Shown here: one piece after another, positions 34,400-46,200 of the stretch
Layout: each line of letters opens with the position of its first letter
Numbering within the stretch: the stretch's first letter is position 1
Source of the DNA: Elysia chlorotica
Lineage: Eukaryota > Mollusca > Gastropoda > Plakobranchidae
DNA length: 64,000 bases
Assembly (NCBI GenBank): GCA_003991915.1
Contig: RQTK01000881.1
Coordinates: 1-64,000 of the forward strand
Direction of reading: 5' to 3'
Program-made: the position numbers and the translations under genes
The notes under the pieces: model-generated
What the model was told of the DNA's origin: nothing
Database searches by the model: none
The model's input: the letters and a program-made list of their open reading frames with translations, nothing else

Positions 34400-35340
34400 C
34401 TACCTTGTTCTAATAAATTATACATGTTGTGGTCAACTCAACAAGTGTGATTGGTTCATTCAATGTTTATAAAAATATATTATACATGTGCATGTATATA
34501 GATGAAACAAGCCATCCAAGGTTAAAATTAATTGCAAGACATTTGCTCATAAACTCATCTCCTTAATGAGACTTGAGTTTCAAAAGAAAGTGAAAAATCA
34601 TAAATTTAAAATCACAATTATGTGGACACTCTTCTTCGTGTCAGATATCATGCTGAACAGTGAAAACGACAAAAAATGAGAGTTGTTGCTTTTAAAATGT
34701 GTTCTTAGAATTAATTATAAATCTACTGCATAATAATTATAATTATTGGTAAAAAAAAATTCCAAAAAATTTTATATTTAGGACTAAAGGCGCCAAAAAC
34801 ACAGAAGAAGTTTGACATCGGGCTTCGAGGCCCGTTAAGAGTTCATACCCTACTACAGTACCACAACAATGTAACTAAGTCGGAGAACTTGTATTAAAAT
34901 ATTTACTGTGCAGTGAAATCAGCTTTGAATATACCAAAACATTTATTTTGTGGTTTCAACGATATAAGTTTCCTTCACTTTTTTTTATCAGCCTGAATAA
35001 GTACATGTATACAATGTAAAAGTTAAAAACTAAAACCCGTTTCTAAAAGAAAGCAGAGGTTAAAGAGAATGGCGTCAACGGTCATCGGCCTTAAATCTCG
35101 CCACTCTTTTTATTTTTTCTTCTGTATTAATTTGCCCTCGCGAAATTTGCACTGTGGTTTTGTCGTATACATGTGTACTGTGCATGGTCACCACACTAAT
35201 GAGGAACAGTCCGTTTGTTAATAGGGGAACCTCTTTGGTCCGAACAGGCTTCCCTAACCTATGTTGTACACAGTGTGCAGTCTTTACCGAAGTCATGGGA
35301 GAGATTCTTCACAAAGTTCTCGAAGATTAGCTCTAAAAAG
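34400..35340. other. intergenic, no gene seen
   Basis: Lies between the RPP30 3' end and the duplicated segment at 35345. No coding frame with splice support was found. Confidence 0.4.
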
Positions 35341-35344
35341 TGCT

Positions 35345-36000
35345 GATTTTGCCACTAATTGTAATAAAACGAAATTTAATATTTTTTATAAAGTACAATG
35401 TCTGAAGTTTCATATAACGTACCAACATTTTCTACCAATCGGATGACTGGATCATGTGTTTTTTCAAGATCAAAGGTCACCACGTGCATTTTTCAACAAA
35501 AGTACATGTATTGTATCCGAACAACTCTGAATTATTTTTGCACACCTGAAAAGCTAGATAGAGTTTCTAGTAAAACTAAGGAGATACAGATTACAAATTA
35601 CAAGAATCGAAGAGTAATTTAAATTTATACAATGGCCAATAACTTTTCATAGGGAAATAACAGTTTCCAAACTTTTGTAAATATGGACACGGAAAATACA
35701 ATATTTGCAGCAAAGCGAAAATTTGCGTTATTCGAAATAAAAATATCTGAAGTTTAACGTGCCAGAAGTTTCCACCAATCGAAGAACTAAGTAAAACACA
35801 TGTTTTCAACGTCAAATGTCACCGAGAGCGTTTAAAAACAAATGTCTTCACAAATAAAAACATTAAATTAACCCTATAAGTAAATTCTTTCATCCCCAGA
35901 AATATGAATTTGGTACAAGATAATTCTATATTAAAGTCATGATAACACAATACCGACTGCAATTTACAAAGACAGAAGAGTAAGTTATATGCAAAAAAAC
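35345..36000. repeat. two diverged tandem copies of a ~350-bp unit
   Basis: Copy one (about 35345-35690) and copy two (about 35691-36000) share phrases in the same order: tctgaagttt..ataacgt/aacgt, ttt.taccaatcg.a.gac/aac, acatgttttcaa.gtcaaatgtcacc-like sequence, and cagaagagtaa.tta-like ends. Divergence is high, so unit borders are approximate. Confidence 0.45.
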
Positions 36001-36125
36001 TGGGAATTAGGGCTTATCAATAGTAAAATAACATTACAAAAATCCAGGTCCGGATTCCTCTCTAGCTAATCACTTAAATCTCTACTGATTTAAGATATTT
36101 TAAAGTTTAAATGCAGTATTGAAGG

Positions 36126-36377
36126 AGTTGAGTTGGTTTAACGTCCAACATCAGCACTATCTAGGCTATATTGTGGACGGGCCCCAAGACTGACGTCTGA
36201 TAATTTTATGTGCTGAAACACACGAGACATGGCGGGGATAGCATGACGGCTGTCTCAGCTGGTCGGTCACATTAAGCTGACACCAACCCAACCAGTAGGG
36301 AGCGAAAATCGCCAGGCTCGAATCTGGACCTTTTGCGTCGGAAGCCGATGTTCTACCCCAGGACCACCGCGCCCCCC
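36126..36377 (-). mobile_element. tRNA-derived SINE, full length
   Basis: A clean copy. The minus-strand head starts at 36377 (gggggcgcggtggtcctggg, gtagaacatcggcttccgac, gcaaaaggtccagattcgag). The body and tail match the copy at 57137. The hexamer aggagt on both sides (36123-36128 and 36378-36383) may be a short target duplication. Confidence 0.85.
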
Positions 36378-37300
36378 AGGAGTGAACGAGAGATTATCAA
36401 CGTTCACAGTTGAGTTTCATCACTTTGAGCTGTTAATCATCCCAATGACATGGCGAGTTTGAGCCTTTATCAATCTGCGTTTAGTGTGAGGCCATTGTTT
36501 TACACTGAAACATCGTGAACTACTAGATTGAAACTGCTGCGGGTATGCAATTCAGTGAAATTTGGCGAAATTGTTACTTTTGTGATTAAACATTTTTCTG
36601 TATAAAAAAGTTACATACTTTATTTGGGTGGAAAATTTTAACCACGTGTTTCAAATCTTCCCTTTGCTGCTAAGTAATTTTTTGTTACAATTAGTGACAC
36701 CAAAGGCTAATCTTCTTGGAGTAAGTATTAACAGAGAGGTATTATCTCCGTGATTAACAATATACGGCGACCTTCCCATATCGCACTGATTCGGGGTCTT
36801 TGTCCGACAAGACAACAGTTTGTAAAACGCGCAACACACAAACAAGTCTCTCGCGGGCTTGTTGGGCAAATTGTTTGTTCACTTATCGGGTCAATGATGT
36901 AGCCCAGTTTTACTGTGACACCGGCTGTGTTACTTTATGGGTTTGCTGTTAAGGTTGCATGTGCTGAAATTTATGGGGCTCGCTTAAAGGTCATGGTGAG
37001 CCCAAGTCTTCGTAACTTTATGCGAACTAAAAATGTGTCCTTGGGTTGAAATGAGATTTACACTACTGTGCAGGGCCTGTGCAGTTAGTATGAAGAAAGC
37101 AACGCGAAAATCCATAGATTTCGACAGCGAGGGATTGGTCGCTTGAAGGCCAGGGCTCCTGCACATAACAGAACAATAATGAGCATTGTGTGACTGTGTG
37201 TCATTGTTTGATGCACTGAGGAGGAGGTTCTCTTTAGCATTCATCCCCCACATTCTCGCCCACTTTCTTTTTAACACTATTTCTTTTGCGTCTTTCTATT

Positions 37301-37358
37301 TTTCTTCTTCTTCTTCTTCTTCTTCTTCTTCTTCTTCTTCTTCTTCTTCTTCTTCTCC
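37301..37358. repeat. microsatellite (CTT)n
   Basis: A near-perfect TTC run. Ser-rich and Arg-rich open frames across it are artefacts. Confidence 0.95.
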
Positions 37359-38411
37359 TTCTTCTTTTTCCTTTCTGCTCCCTTCTCCTTCCTCTCACAC
37401 ATTCCCTTTTCGTGATGATAATCAATTGTACCTGTTTATATTTTTCTACAATGTGATTACCAACTTTATTTTCACCATCAATACCATCACTATCAGCTTT
37501 CTTTTTTTCTCATATCATTTTACTTACCATGTATCCATTAATAAATTAACCACAACTATTGTTTTAATTATAATTAATTTTTGCTCCAATACGCATGTCT
37601 ACAGACACTGCGACAGGCCTCTATAAATAAGAACTAAAATTCCATGCTGTATCGCATTCTGTAGAAGTGCCTGTCCTGGTTGAAACCCAAATGATAACCT
37701 AGATAAAATAGATCTTTTCTTGCCGACACACCTGTTTACTCTCGATCTCGTTGAGTTTTTTCTTCTTCTAAAGCTTGAAGTAACGGTGTGTTTTTCTCTG
37801 GCAACGAGTCTTACAAACAAAACATGACCGGAAAATATTTTTTCGTCGGTCATTGCCCTCATATTGACGACTCATTGCACAATCGTTTATACAATGTAGC
37901 CTACCGGTACTGTGGTGGTTTTCGTCGTTGTTTTTTTAACGAGCGGATGAAGTCTGACACAGCCTCTACGCAGTGTCTAAACATACATGTACATGAATTC
38001 ATTTACCCATCTAGTGCCAACATATTCATAGCTGTTACCGTGCTGACGTGTCGTAAAAACAAAAACAATTAGAGTGCTAACGAGTGGGTGGATGAAAGAG
38101 GTCGATATTATACATGTACGTATAACATGTAACAGCCAAATGTTGTATTTAAAAGTTTTTCACGAGTTTCATAAGGATTCCATGATAGATAAAGTTAACA
38201 ACAACAAAAAAGAATAAAGGGAAAAAAAAGATCCGACTGGCTTCTCGCTTTTACTTGATTTGCGCGAAAAAGTAAATGACTAAGGTGAGCACGTGTTAAC
38301 TCGAAGTGGACTCGGTGGGTGAAAATTAAATGAACGTGTCACAGGATTGCTGCGTGAGGGGGTCTTTTCGGGCGGCAATTTTGGCCAATCGCATGCCACT
38401 TTTCATGTATA

Positions 38412-38745
38412 CACTATATTCCGGAACATTACTATGATGTTTCTCTGCTGCTGCTACTGCTGTTGTTGTTGTTGTTGCCGAATATTTTCGGAGACTCGCA
38501 TTTGGAACATTACTCTGATACTGTTTCTGCTGCTGCTGTTGTTGTTGTTGTTGTTGCTGAATATTATCGTAGACTCGCACTTGGAACATTAATCTGATAC
38601 TGTTTCTGCTGCTGCTGTTGCTGTTGTTGTTGTTCTTGTGGTTGTTGTTGTTGGTGTTTTTGTTGTTGTTGCTGCTGGATATTATCGTAGACTCGCATTG
38701 GGAACATTACTGTGATACTGTTTCTGCTGCTGCTGTTGCCCCTCG
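38412..38745. repeat. composite minisatellite with CTG/TTG tracts (poly-Gln on minus strand)
   Basis: About four units. Each has a CTG/TTG tract plus a shared block: gaatatt.tcg.agactcgca, then ttggaacatta, then ctgatactgtttctgctgct. The shared blocks fall near 38418, 38480, 38560 and 38678. On the minus strand the units encode VYDNIQQQQ...QKQYQ and NVP.ASLR in two different frames. Tract lengths differ between units. Confidence 0.85.
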
Positions 38746-39703
38746 TCATTTAATGGTGTTGTGTTATTTCTGTTGTTTTTATCGTCGTCGTAGCCGTCCA
38801 TTGTTAAAAATTATGGATCGTATAATATGATAGTTCACCTCGACCCTGGCTTTCACGGAATAACAAGACAAGAGGCTAATTTGCTTCCACCCCCTTTCCC
38901 CCCTTCTTTCAGCCACTTCTTAAAAATGATTTGGGATACGTGTCAGTTGTGGAAATACGTGTATCTTAAAATACAATCGAATTAACAAAAGGCCCATTTA
39001 CACTGTCATGTCATTCGTATGAATTGGGGGGAGGGGGGGGGGGGGAGAAAACAAATAAAAAAGCTTTCAAAAGTAAAATGTAACAAAATAATCAACGGAA
39101 TGTTAAGCTAACCAGAGCACTTACTGCGGTTATAATTATGTTTGTCGTGGTACGTCATAGTTAAGTGCCGCTACAAGTAGGCCTAAACTGATACCACTTG
39201 ATCGCGCGCTCTAGTAACTTAATTACAATACATGTGAATGCTAGCTTGAAGCTGTTCTTCCTGGATTTGTGATTTTCTCCAAGAGAAGCACGCTGACATG
39301 AATGTTTCCATTGGTGTAGGTCAGGCGAAAAGTTGGGAGCGCTCACATGTTAATCTTACATCCTGTTTTGCATGTATATCGGTCAGATCCGTGAGTGGGT
39401 CGACATGACTCATTCTCTCAACACCCACGGGGAATCAGAGCCTCAGAGGGAAGATAATGGGAGGATTAAAGTTTCAGTGCAGCACTTGGTGAACCTATGT
39501 CTTTAGATCTTTCACATCTTATTATCTCGTTAACCAGAATCACCTCTTCATAAAAAAATAAAAATAAACTCTCTCTCTTTCGACCTCTCTCTCTCTCTCT
39601 CTCGCTCTCTCTGTTAATCTTAACTTAATATCAGCCTTTTCCTTTTTGGTTTTTATCCTCTACGATTTGTCTCCACCAGGCCACTCCCTTGTCCTCTCTC
39701 TTT

Positions 39704-39900
39704 GGGGGAGGGGGTTGTCCTGAGATAGAACGTCGGCTTCCGACGCAAAAGGTCCGTGGTTCGAGCCCTAGCTGAGACAGGAGTCATGGTCCTGTCTCCT
39801 GTGTGGCAGCACATAAAATAGTCGGACGTCAGCCATGGGGCCCGTCCACAACATAGCCTATATAGTGCTGATGTTGGACATTAAATCAACTCAACTACAA
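39704..39900 (+). mobile_element. tRNA-derived SINE, plus orientation
   Basis: The head at 39704 reads gggggagggggttgtcctga, gatagaacgtcggcttccga, cgcaaaaggtccgtggttcg; the B box is GGTTCGAGCCC at about 39756-39766. The body is shortened: the gaga-caggagtcatgg segment follows the head directly. The tail is ttaaatcaactcaact, running into ACT and CT repeats. Confidence 0.8.
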
Positions 39901-39906
39901 CTACAA

Positions 39907-39909
<3 letters not shown>

Positions 39910-39947
<38 letters not shown>

Positions 39948-40000
39948 ATAGTTTTCCGTCTCACTTTTCATCTTAATTCCTATATATATATATATATATT
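39910..40000. repeat. microsatellites (CT)n and (TA)n
   Basis: A CT run at about 39910-39941 and a TA run at about 39981-39998. Another CT run lies at 39583-39611. Confidence 0.9.
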
Positions 40001-40811
40001 ACTTTCTCTCATCACACTTTTGCAAGTAGCTATAAATCTACACATAAAAATCAACAGTTATCTTTTTTTTGTTTTACATATCGGCTCGTACAAACTTGAT
40101 ACGAACATCATAGGTTTTTTAATATATTTACTATACACATGTATACACGCTATGTTTAATATTAAAAAGTTCAGATGATCATTCAACCGAAAATTCGATT
40201 CCTGGCTCAAGGTAGATCATTTAGAAAATATTTTGATTGTGAAATTCCGATGAACCGTAGGTAGCTAAATGGTTCGATGAAATTAGCTGCTACCTTACAC
40301 CGAAGTTTGCGCCAGCGAGCTTATTAACGTATAGAGGTCGATACATGTATGGATTTCAGTGATTCCATTTTGACGCGCACTAACATGTAGTAATCAGTTT
40401 AGCAACTGCGTTTCAGAACTATGTATGACATCTTATTTTTGTTGTTCTTGGAAAGAGATGGTGAGGGGAGGCTTTTTTTTTTTTTTAATTATTTTCAAAT
40501 TTCTTTATCGCTTTCAAAAAGTTCCATTTGTGCACTAAATCCCACGCCCATTGGGGTACGTAAGAATGTTGAAAGTGGAGCGACTTATACTTTTTCTATT
40601 AGCTGCAATTTGTCTACATGTTATATTGTATTTACTTATATTTTGATTCCCACGCTTTTCTTTTTAAAAAAAAAACCCAGAAAATACAGGAGTGACAATA
40701 AATCTCTCACCTTTCTTTGCACAAACACAGAAGTAAGAAAACAAGAAACAAACAAAAACGATGAAATACATTGACAAATGTTTATTAAAGTTTACTTTCT
40801 CTTGGAAACAG

Positions 40812-40937
40812 AACCAACAATGTCAGTTAGCAACATATAGGTTATCACAATGGTAATGTGACAGTTTGTAAGCAACCAACAATGTAAGTTAGCAACAGAA
40901 CGTGTATCACAATGGTAATGTGACAGTTTGTAAGTAA
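40812..40937. repeat. 62-bp tandem duplication
   Basis: Two copies (about 40812-40873 and 40874-40937) share aaccaacaatgt.agttagcaac and atcacaatggtaatgtgaca, then gtttgtaag, with few differences. Confidence 0.9.
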
Positions 40938-41832
40938 CATATTGCCTTAAGGCTCAACATTCAAGTCCTTGTGTCATATTAGAAATTTTCAACAATCTGG
41001 ATCACAATAAAATTGTGGCTCACCAGGAAAGACGCACCAAATGTCTCTCGAAGAGCTCTTCAACAAGTATAAAAAAAAACAACCAACAAAAACATCATCG
41101 CCCTATTCTTTCTTTAAAAATGTATGAATCATTGCAAAACCAAGCTTATAATAACATAAATGTTGTAGCTTTATACAATGGATTTAGCTTTTATATACTC
41201 AGCACCATCTGAAATATTGTTCTTCAACTGATATATTGAGATGATTATTAAACTTGTTCTTGACAAATATGAGGAAAAACAAAAGCTTCTTAACAACATG
41301 CATTGGATATTTACATGATCATTGATAAATGGTCGAAGGCTGAATTTTGTTCACTTTTGAAGATTTATAGTCTAATTGATAAACGAGTTATAAATAATTA
41401 TTGTTTTAGCAATTTCAACTTAGTAAAATTGGTTTCAAATAAAATGGCAGTTTTGCAGAGCACTTCAAATAAAAAAAAATTATATATCAACGACCAAAGC
41501 ACAAATCTTTTCTTTGCAGCTTATGTAACAGTATCAGAAAACAAATTTAAAAACACTTAAACATTACTATCAAGTCGTATTTACATTAAATTCTTTGAAT
41601 CGAAGAATAATTTATAAGTTTGATCAAGTCAGTAAATAATTCATACAGATTTTAAGATTGTTATTTGATAACTGATAAAAAAGCTGTGAAGTGAAATCAA
41701 AATTGTTTTGCCATACATTGATCTTTGATTTAAGGTTATCTCAGCAGACTTGTGATAGAAAGAGCTAGAGAGGAAAGCATGTACAAAATTAAATTAGCCC
41801 GTTGTTCTCGATGAATAATAATAACGATGCTG

Positions 41833-41833
<1 letters not shown>

Positions 41834-41889
<56 letters not shown>
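41834..41889. repeat. microsatellite (AAT)n
   Basis: Uninterrupted AAT units. Poly-Asn and poly-Ile open frames over it are artefacts. Confidence 0.95.
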
Positions 41890-41893
<4 letters not shown>

Positions 41894-43261
41894 CAAAAAA
41901 CTACAGAATACAACAAAGTCAAACCATATATATGTATTTATATATAAAACAATATACATTGGAAAAGCTCCTTTTCACACAAGCGATAAGAGCAGCAATA
42001 ATAACTATTATTTCAAAAATAATTAAAGTCAAATTTAGAAACTAAATTTTAACAATGTTCTCACTAGACTTTTAAAGTATTAACACTTCCATTAAATAAC
42101 AAAAGCATAAAAATACATCATAAGTTCAATTACACAAAATTAGACTTTATGAAGTTAGCACTATGAGAATCAATACAAGTTTCTTGGAAAAAAATGATAC
42201 ATTTATTGAAATTGCACATTTTCATCTACTTAAAAAGCGTGTTAAGAATAAATGGATTATGACAAAAAGGAATTTTAATTTTAAGGGAAACAATAGTGTA
42301 CACTGTAAATGATCAATCGTCTATAGGTTTTTTATAAGATAAATGAATGTAAAACAAATTGCAACATTCTACTAAATTTACTAGTAACATGTTGTTTGCT
42401 GATGAACAGCTTATGTGCTTTATAAAGTTCTCTTGACATCCTGATAGAAATAGAAGGCGTAGAGTTGAAAATTGAGAAGACTCAGCAGAAAGGTAGTCTT
42501 TGGTGATGAGCACAATGAAATATTTTTTACAATTCTCTTAAGCTCAGGTTTTTCCATCCTTGACTAGTTACAATTATTGGTAGAATAAATTTAATTATTA
42601 TGGAAAACGTTGAGATTTTATTACATTAATTTTACTGAATGTTTTTCAGTTTCATGACAAAAATTAAGGGAATTATTCCCCAAAAGAGGAATTAAGCATC
42701 TCATGATATGAAATTTGTGGTTCAGCCTCAGAATGGAATGGCTTGTGCGACGGACCGCATAATATCATGGGAATCTTTAAAGTAAATGAAAAAGAAAATC
42801 GTTGAAATGTTAAATTTTAAACTGACAATTTTGAATAATAAACTGACATAAGCTGAATATTATAATAAATTTAAAAAACCCACATCTGTCATTCATTTGT
42901 TTTCTTGATGTATCAATTGACTGATAGCATGAATTTTGACCTACAATTTTGATTGAACAAGTTAAGAAGTTTTTTTGAAGAAATTTTAGTATGTTAAGTT
43001 CCCATTAAGTGTCGAGGCCTGTGAGAGCCTTTCCGTACTATGTGACCTGATCCAGCACAAACGCACTCACAAGCAAGCAGCCTTTCTCCCCATGTGTTCA
43101 ATCCTTGCACAGAAGAGCAGGTGAGACCCTGCTATAACTCAATGTATGTGTAGGATGTGGTTTCATTTGGAGGGGATATTCTGGAAGGGGAGTTGTTGAC
43201 GTTGAGTCCATGCAGGAAGTCAGCGAGGAGGTCAGATAACAACATCTTTATTATTGTCTCT

Positions 43262-46200
43262 TCATGACTTTTGTCCACGCTTTCTTGAAATGTTTAAGCC
43301 TCCTTCGCTGTCGCCTGCTTCCACTTTCAGGATAATGCTGTTGACATAATCAACGCTACGTCCGGAAACTTGCACAATATTGTTTTCTGTTGATAAAATA
43401 AAAATAAGAAAAAGGATGGTTTAGACTTGGGTCTTGCTAATAATGCCACAATTTTTTAATAAAGAGAGGGGATATATACCACACCGTCTCCTGTATTACA
43501 TTGTCCTCAATGTTGCAGTTATACTTACAGTATGCTCTTTACATGCTCTTCTCCCCATAAAATTAAATAGAAAATTTAGGCACCTACTCAATAATGTGAA
43601 GAAGCACTTGTACATAAATAAAGCTTCAGCAAGTTGTTATGGGTATTCAAACTTAAAGAACATTTACTTATTTGATACAACTATTTAAAAAAACAGATTT
43701 ACTTTTTATAACTTAACTCGTTTGTTTTGATTCCTTAAATTTATCCCAACCATTCTTCATGAAATTTCTTAATTTTGAGAACATAGTTTAAGGTGATATG
43801 TGAACATACCTAAAGCCTGATCAATTTTTGCTCCACAGGTCGTCATGAGGGTTGACTGTGGTTGACTTGTTTGGTTTGATGCTCCAAGACTAGCCTTGAC
43901 TTTTTCCTTTAGCTGAGTCCACACATCAGATGATACTGAGTTTAGCTGACCTGAGATGGTAAATAGAGCAAGAAAAAGATAAGAGACGGCAACACTTGTA
44001 GTTTTTTTCTTTCCAAATATTACAAGGGCGTTTGACAATTTACTTAACTGGATTTAATTTAACTGATATGTCCAATTAATAAGTTCACCAAGTAAGCAAT
44101 ATTTTTACAATATTTTGAAAATCATTCTCAAACCTTTTGAGGCCCTGTTTGAGTACCAGTCTCGAAATAACACAGCATCATAAAATATCTTTGAAAAAAA
44201 AGGCCCTTGAATGTAATAGCCTACTAAACTCCATCAACTTTGTAAAATCCTAAATGCCCTGTGGAATAATTTTACTTTTGATGAAAAGATACTTACGATG
44301 TTCGAGTGCCAAGCCGTGTAACTTGATCTTGTTGGCTTCATGTTGTGCTTTTTTCTTGAGCCTGCAAGCACGAGATGCTAATTTGTTCTTTTCTTTGCGT
44401 GACGCACTTCTCTGGGCAGCAGACACAACGTTAGGACCAGTTCCACTTATTTGCTGACAACAAGCATTGATCTGTTTGTTCAATCTGTTCAACTGATGAC
44501 CAATCAGGTAGAGCTTACGAGGGTTAGGGGTGATCTCATTTCCGTCTCCTTTGCGCGCTTTTCCCCCATGACGGATTCCAGCAATTGAGGTGTTGCATTC
44601 ATCAAATACAGGATCTTCAAAGTCATTTAGGATGTGGGGATCTGCAGGGCTTTCTACTGCCAGCTTGAGCCGAGTACCCTTGGGGCCCTTAGCTTGCACA
44701 TTGTACTGCCAGAAATACTGGATTGGCTTTTGCTGTTTTTTTCCTCCACTCACAGGTGTAGCAGTGGGGATGAGGGATTCCTGCTCACCTGGGCGCATGC
44801 GTGTGATGTCCAGATCTGCAACACAGAAAGGAACCAAAATTATTGTAAGCATGGCAATTGAATATGATCACTGCTAGTTTTCAGATTTATAATAAAACAA
44901 ATTCTAATCTTTCTTTTCTTTCATTAATTAAAACAAAATGGGTGCATTATAATTTTTAATTTATATGAGACATGTATAAAATATGAAACATATTGACAGC
45001 TAACCTAACATAGTAATGTTATGTCAAATTGTAAAAAAAAAATGTGCAAGTTCACTCTATTGGTTTAGTTTCAATAATTTTTTTAGTGGGTGGATATTTC
45101 TTTACTGTAATTAACGTTTTTCTATAGTAAAATTTAAAAAATTTTTTAATAAGTTCACTGTGCTCACCAATATCTGACATGTCATCATCGCTGTCATCTC
45201 CATTATTGCATCCATAAGAAGATCCATCATCATCATCATCCTCATAGTCATCATCATTTGAAAAATGACCAGAACTTCCGGAATCTGGTAAAAACAAAAT
45301 AAACAAAACACAAAATTTAATGTAACGACCATATTATTCACAATTTAGGACACATAAAATCACAATGCTTTGACCTGGGAGTTGAAATAGAGACTTGGTA
45401 TCATATAATGTTTCAGGCTTGCTGACAAAGATGTTTACACAGCCCAAAAAATTTTGTTTCAGGCATGCTGAGAGACCATTACCCCTAAAACAGACTGTGG
45501 AGTCAGCAAAAGGTCACCCGTCTTTTGACAGTGCATACAAACGTCAATTATTATTATTGTTGTTGTTATTATTATTATTGTTATTATTATTATTACTGCT
45601 CCTACTTATTTACTACATAGAAATAGAATCCGATACAAGGGTAAACTCTTTAAAGTTGCGGTCACAAGGCAAAGCAAAGGTGTAGGCGGGTTAGCAGCTG
45701 CCACCAGCCGTCATAACATGAATAATGTACCCGTCTAAATCTCTCTCGTTAATTTGACTGTTTGAACTCAACTCAACAGGTGGTAAGTGTGGCGCGAGTT
45801 CCAAGAACTGTCATAACTGTTACATGTCCATGCATTAGACAATGTGATACTCTGGCGTCTGGCCAATGTCGAAATTATGATGCAAGTTCGAAACGCGCGA
45901 TAGACATCATCGGTGTTCATTTCAATTTTCACAATTTAACGTCTGCTTTCTCTGTAATTGACACTTTCGAATGTCATCTTTCTAGCGCAGTTGTCTCTGG
46001 CGTTGCTATGAAATGTCTGCAACCCCCGCTATAGTGACGATAGACGTCATTACCGCTAATAAAACCCAATCTTCCGTTACTCTTCTTTTTCGTCTCTAGT
46101 TCTTTTAGAAAATGCACTACTATTGTCGCAGATATTCTGTAAACATCAGTCTATCTTAGATCATAATACGAATATAGTTTTAGACTTCGTCTCAATGATG

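Larger units (their letters stand above)
36380..40400. other. intergenic, repeat-rich, no gene seen
   Basis: Spacer between RPP30 and the CREBRF 3' end. It contains the CTT microsatellite, the CAG-type minisatellite, a plus-oriented SINE and CT runs, all listed separately. No splice-bounded conserved coding frame was recognised. Confidence 0.4.
40780..43261 (-). other. probable long 3' UTR of CREBRF
   Basis: AT-rich sequence directly after the CREBRF stop on the minus strand. It has no competing coding frame, and a minus-strand AATAAA lies at about 40783-40788 (plus strand tttatt). It contains an AAT microsatellite and a tandem duplication. Vertebrate CREBRF mRNAs also have long 3' UTRs (general knowledge). 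The end point is inferred. Confidence 0.35.

Noticed and set aside
38326..38749. Gln-rich minus-strand open frames as a gene
   Set aside because: Two frames are used by successive units of one minisatellite and no splice-supported continuation or conserved domain is visible.
44254..44877. Plus-strand open frames across CREBRF exon 5
   Set aside because: They are antisense shadows of the conserved bZIP exon.
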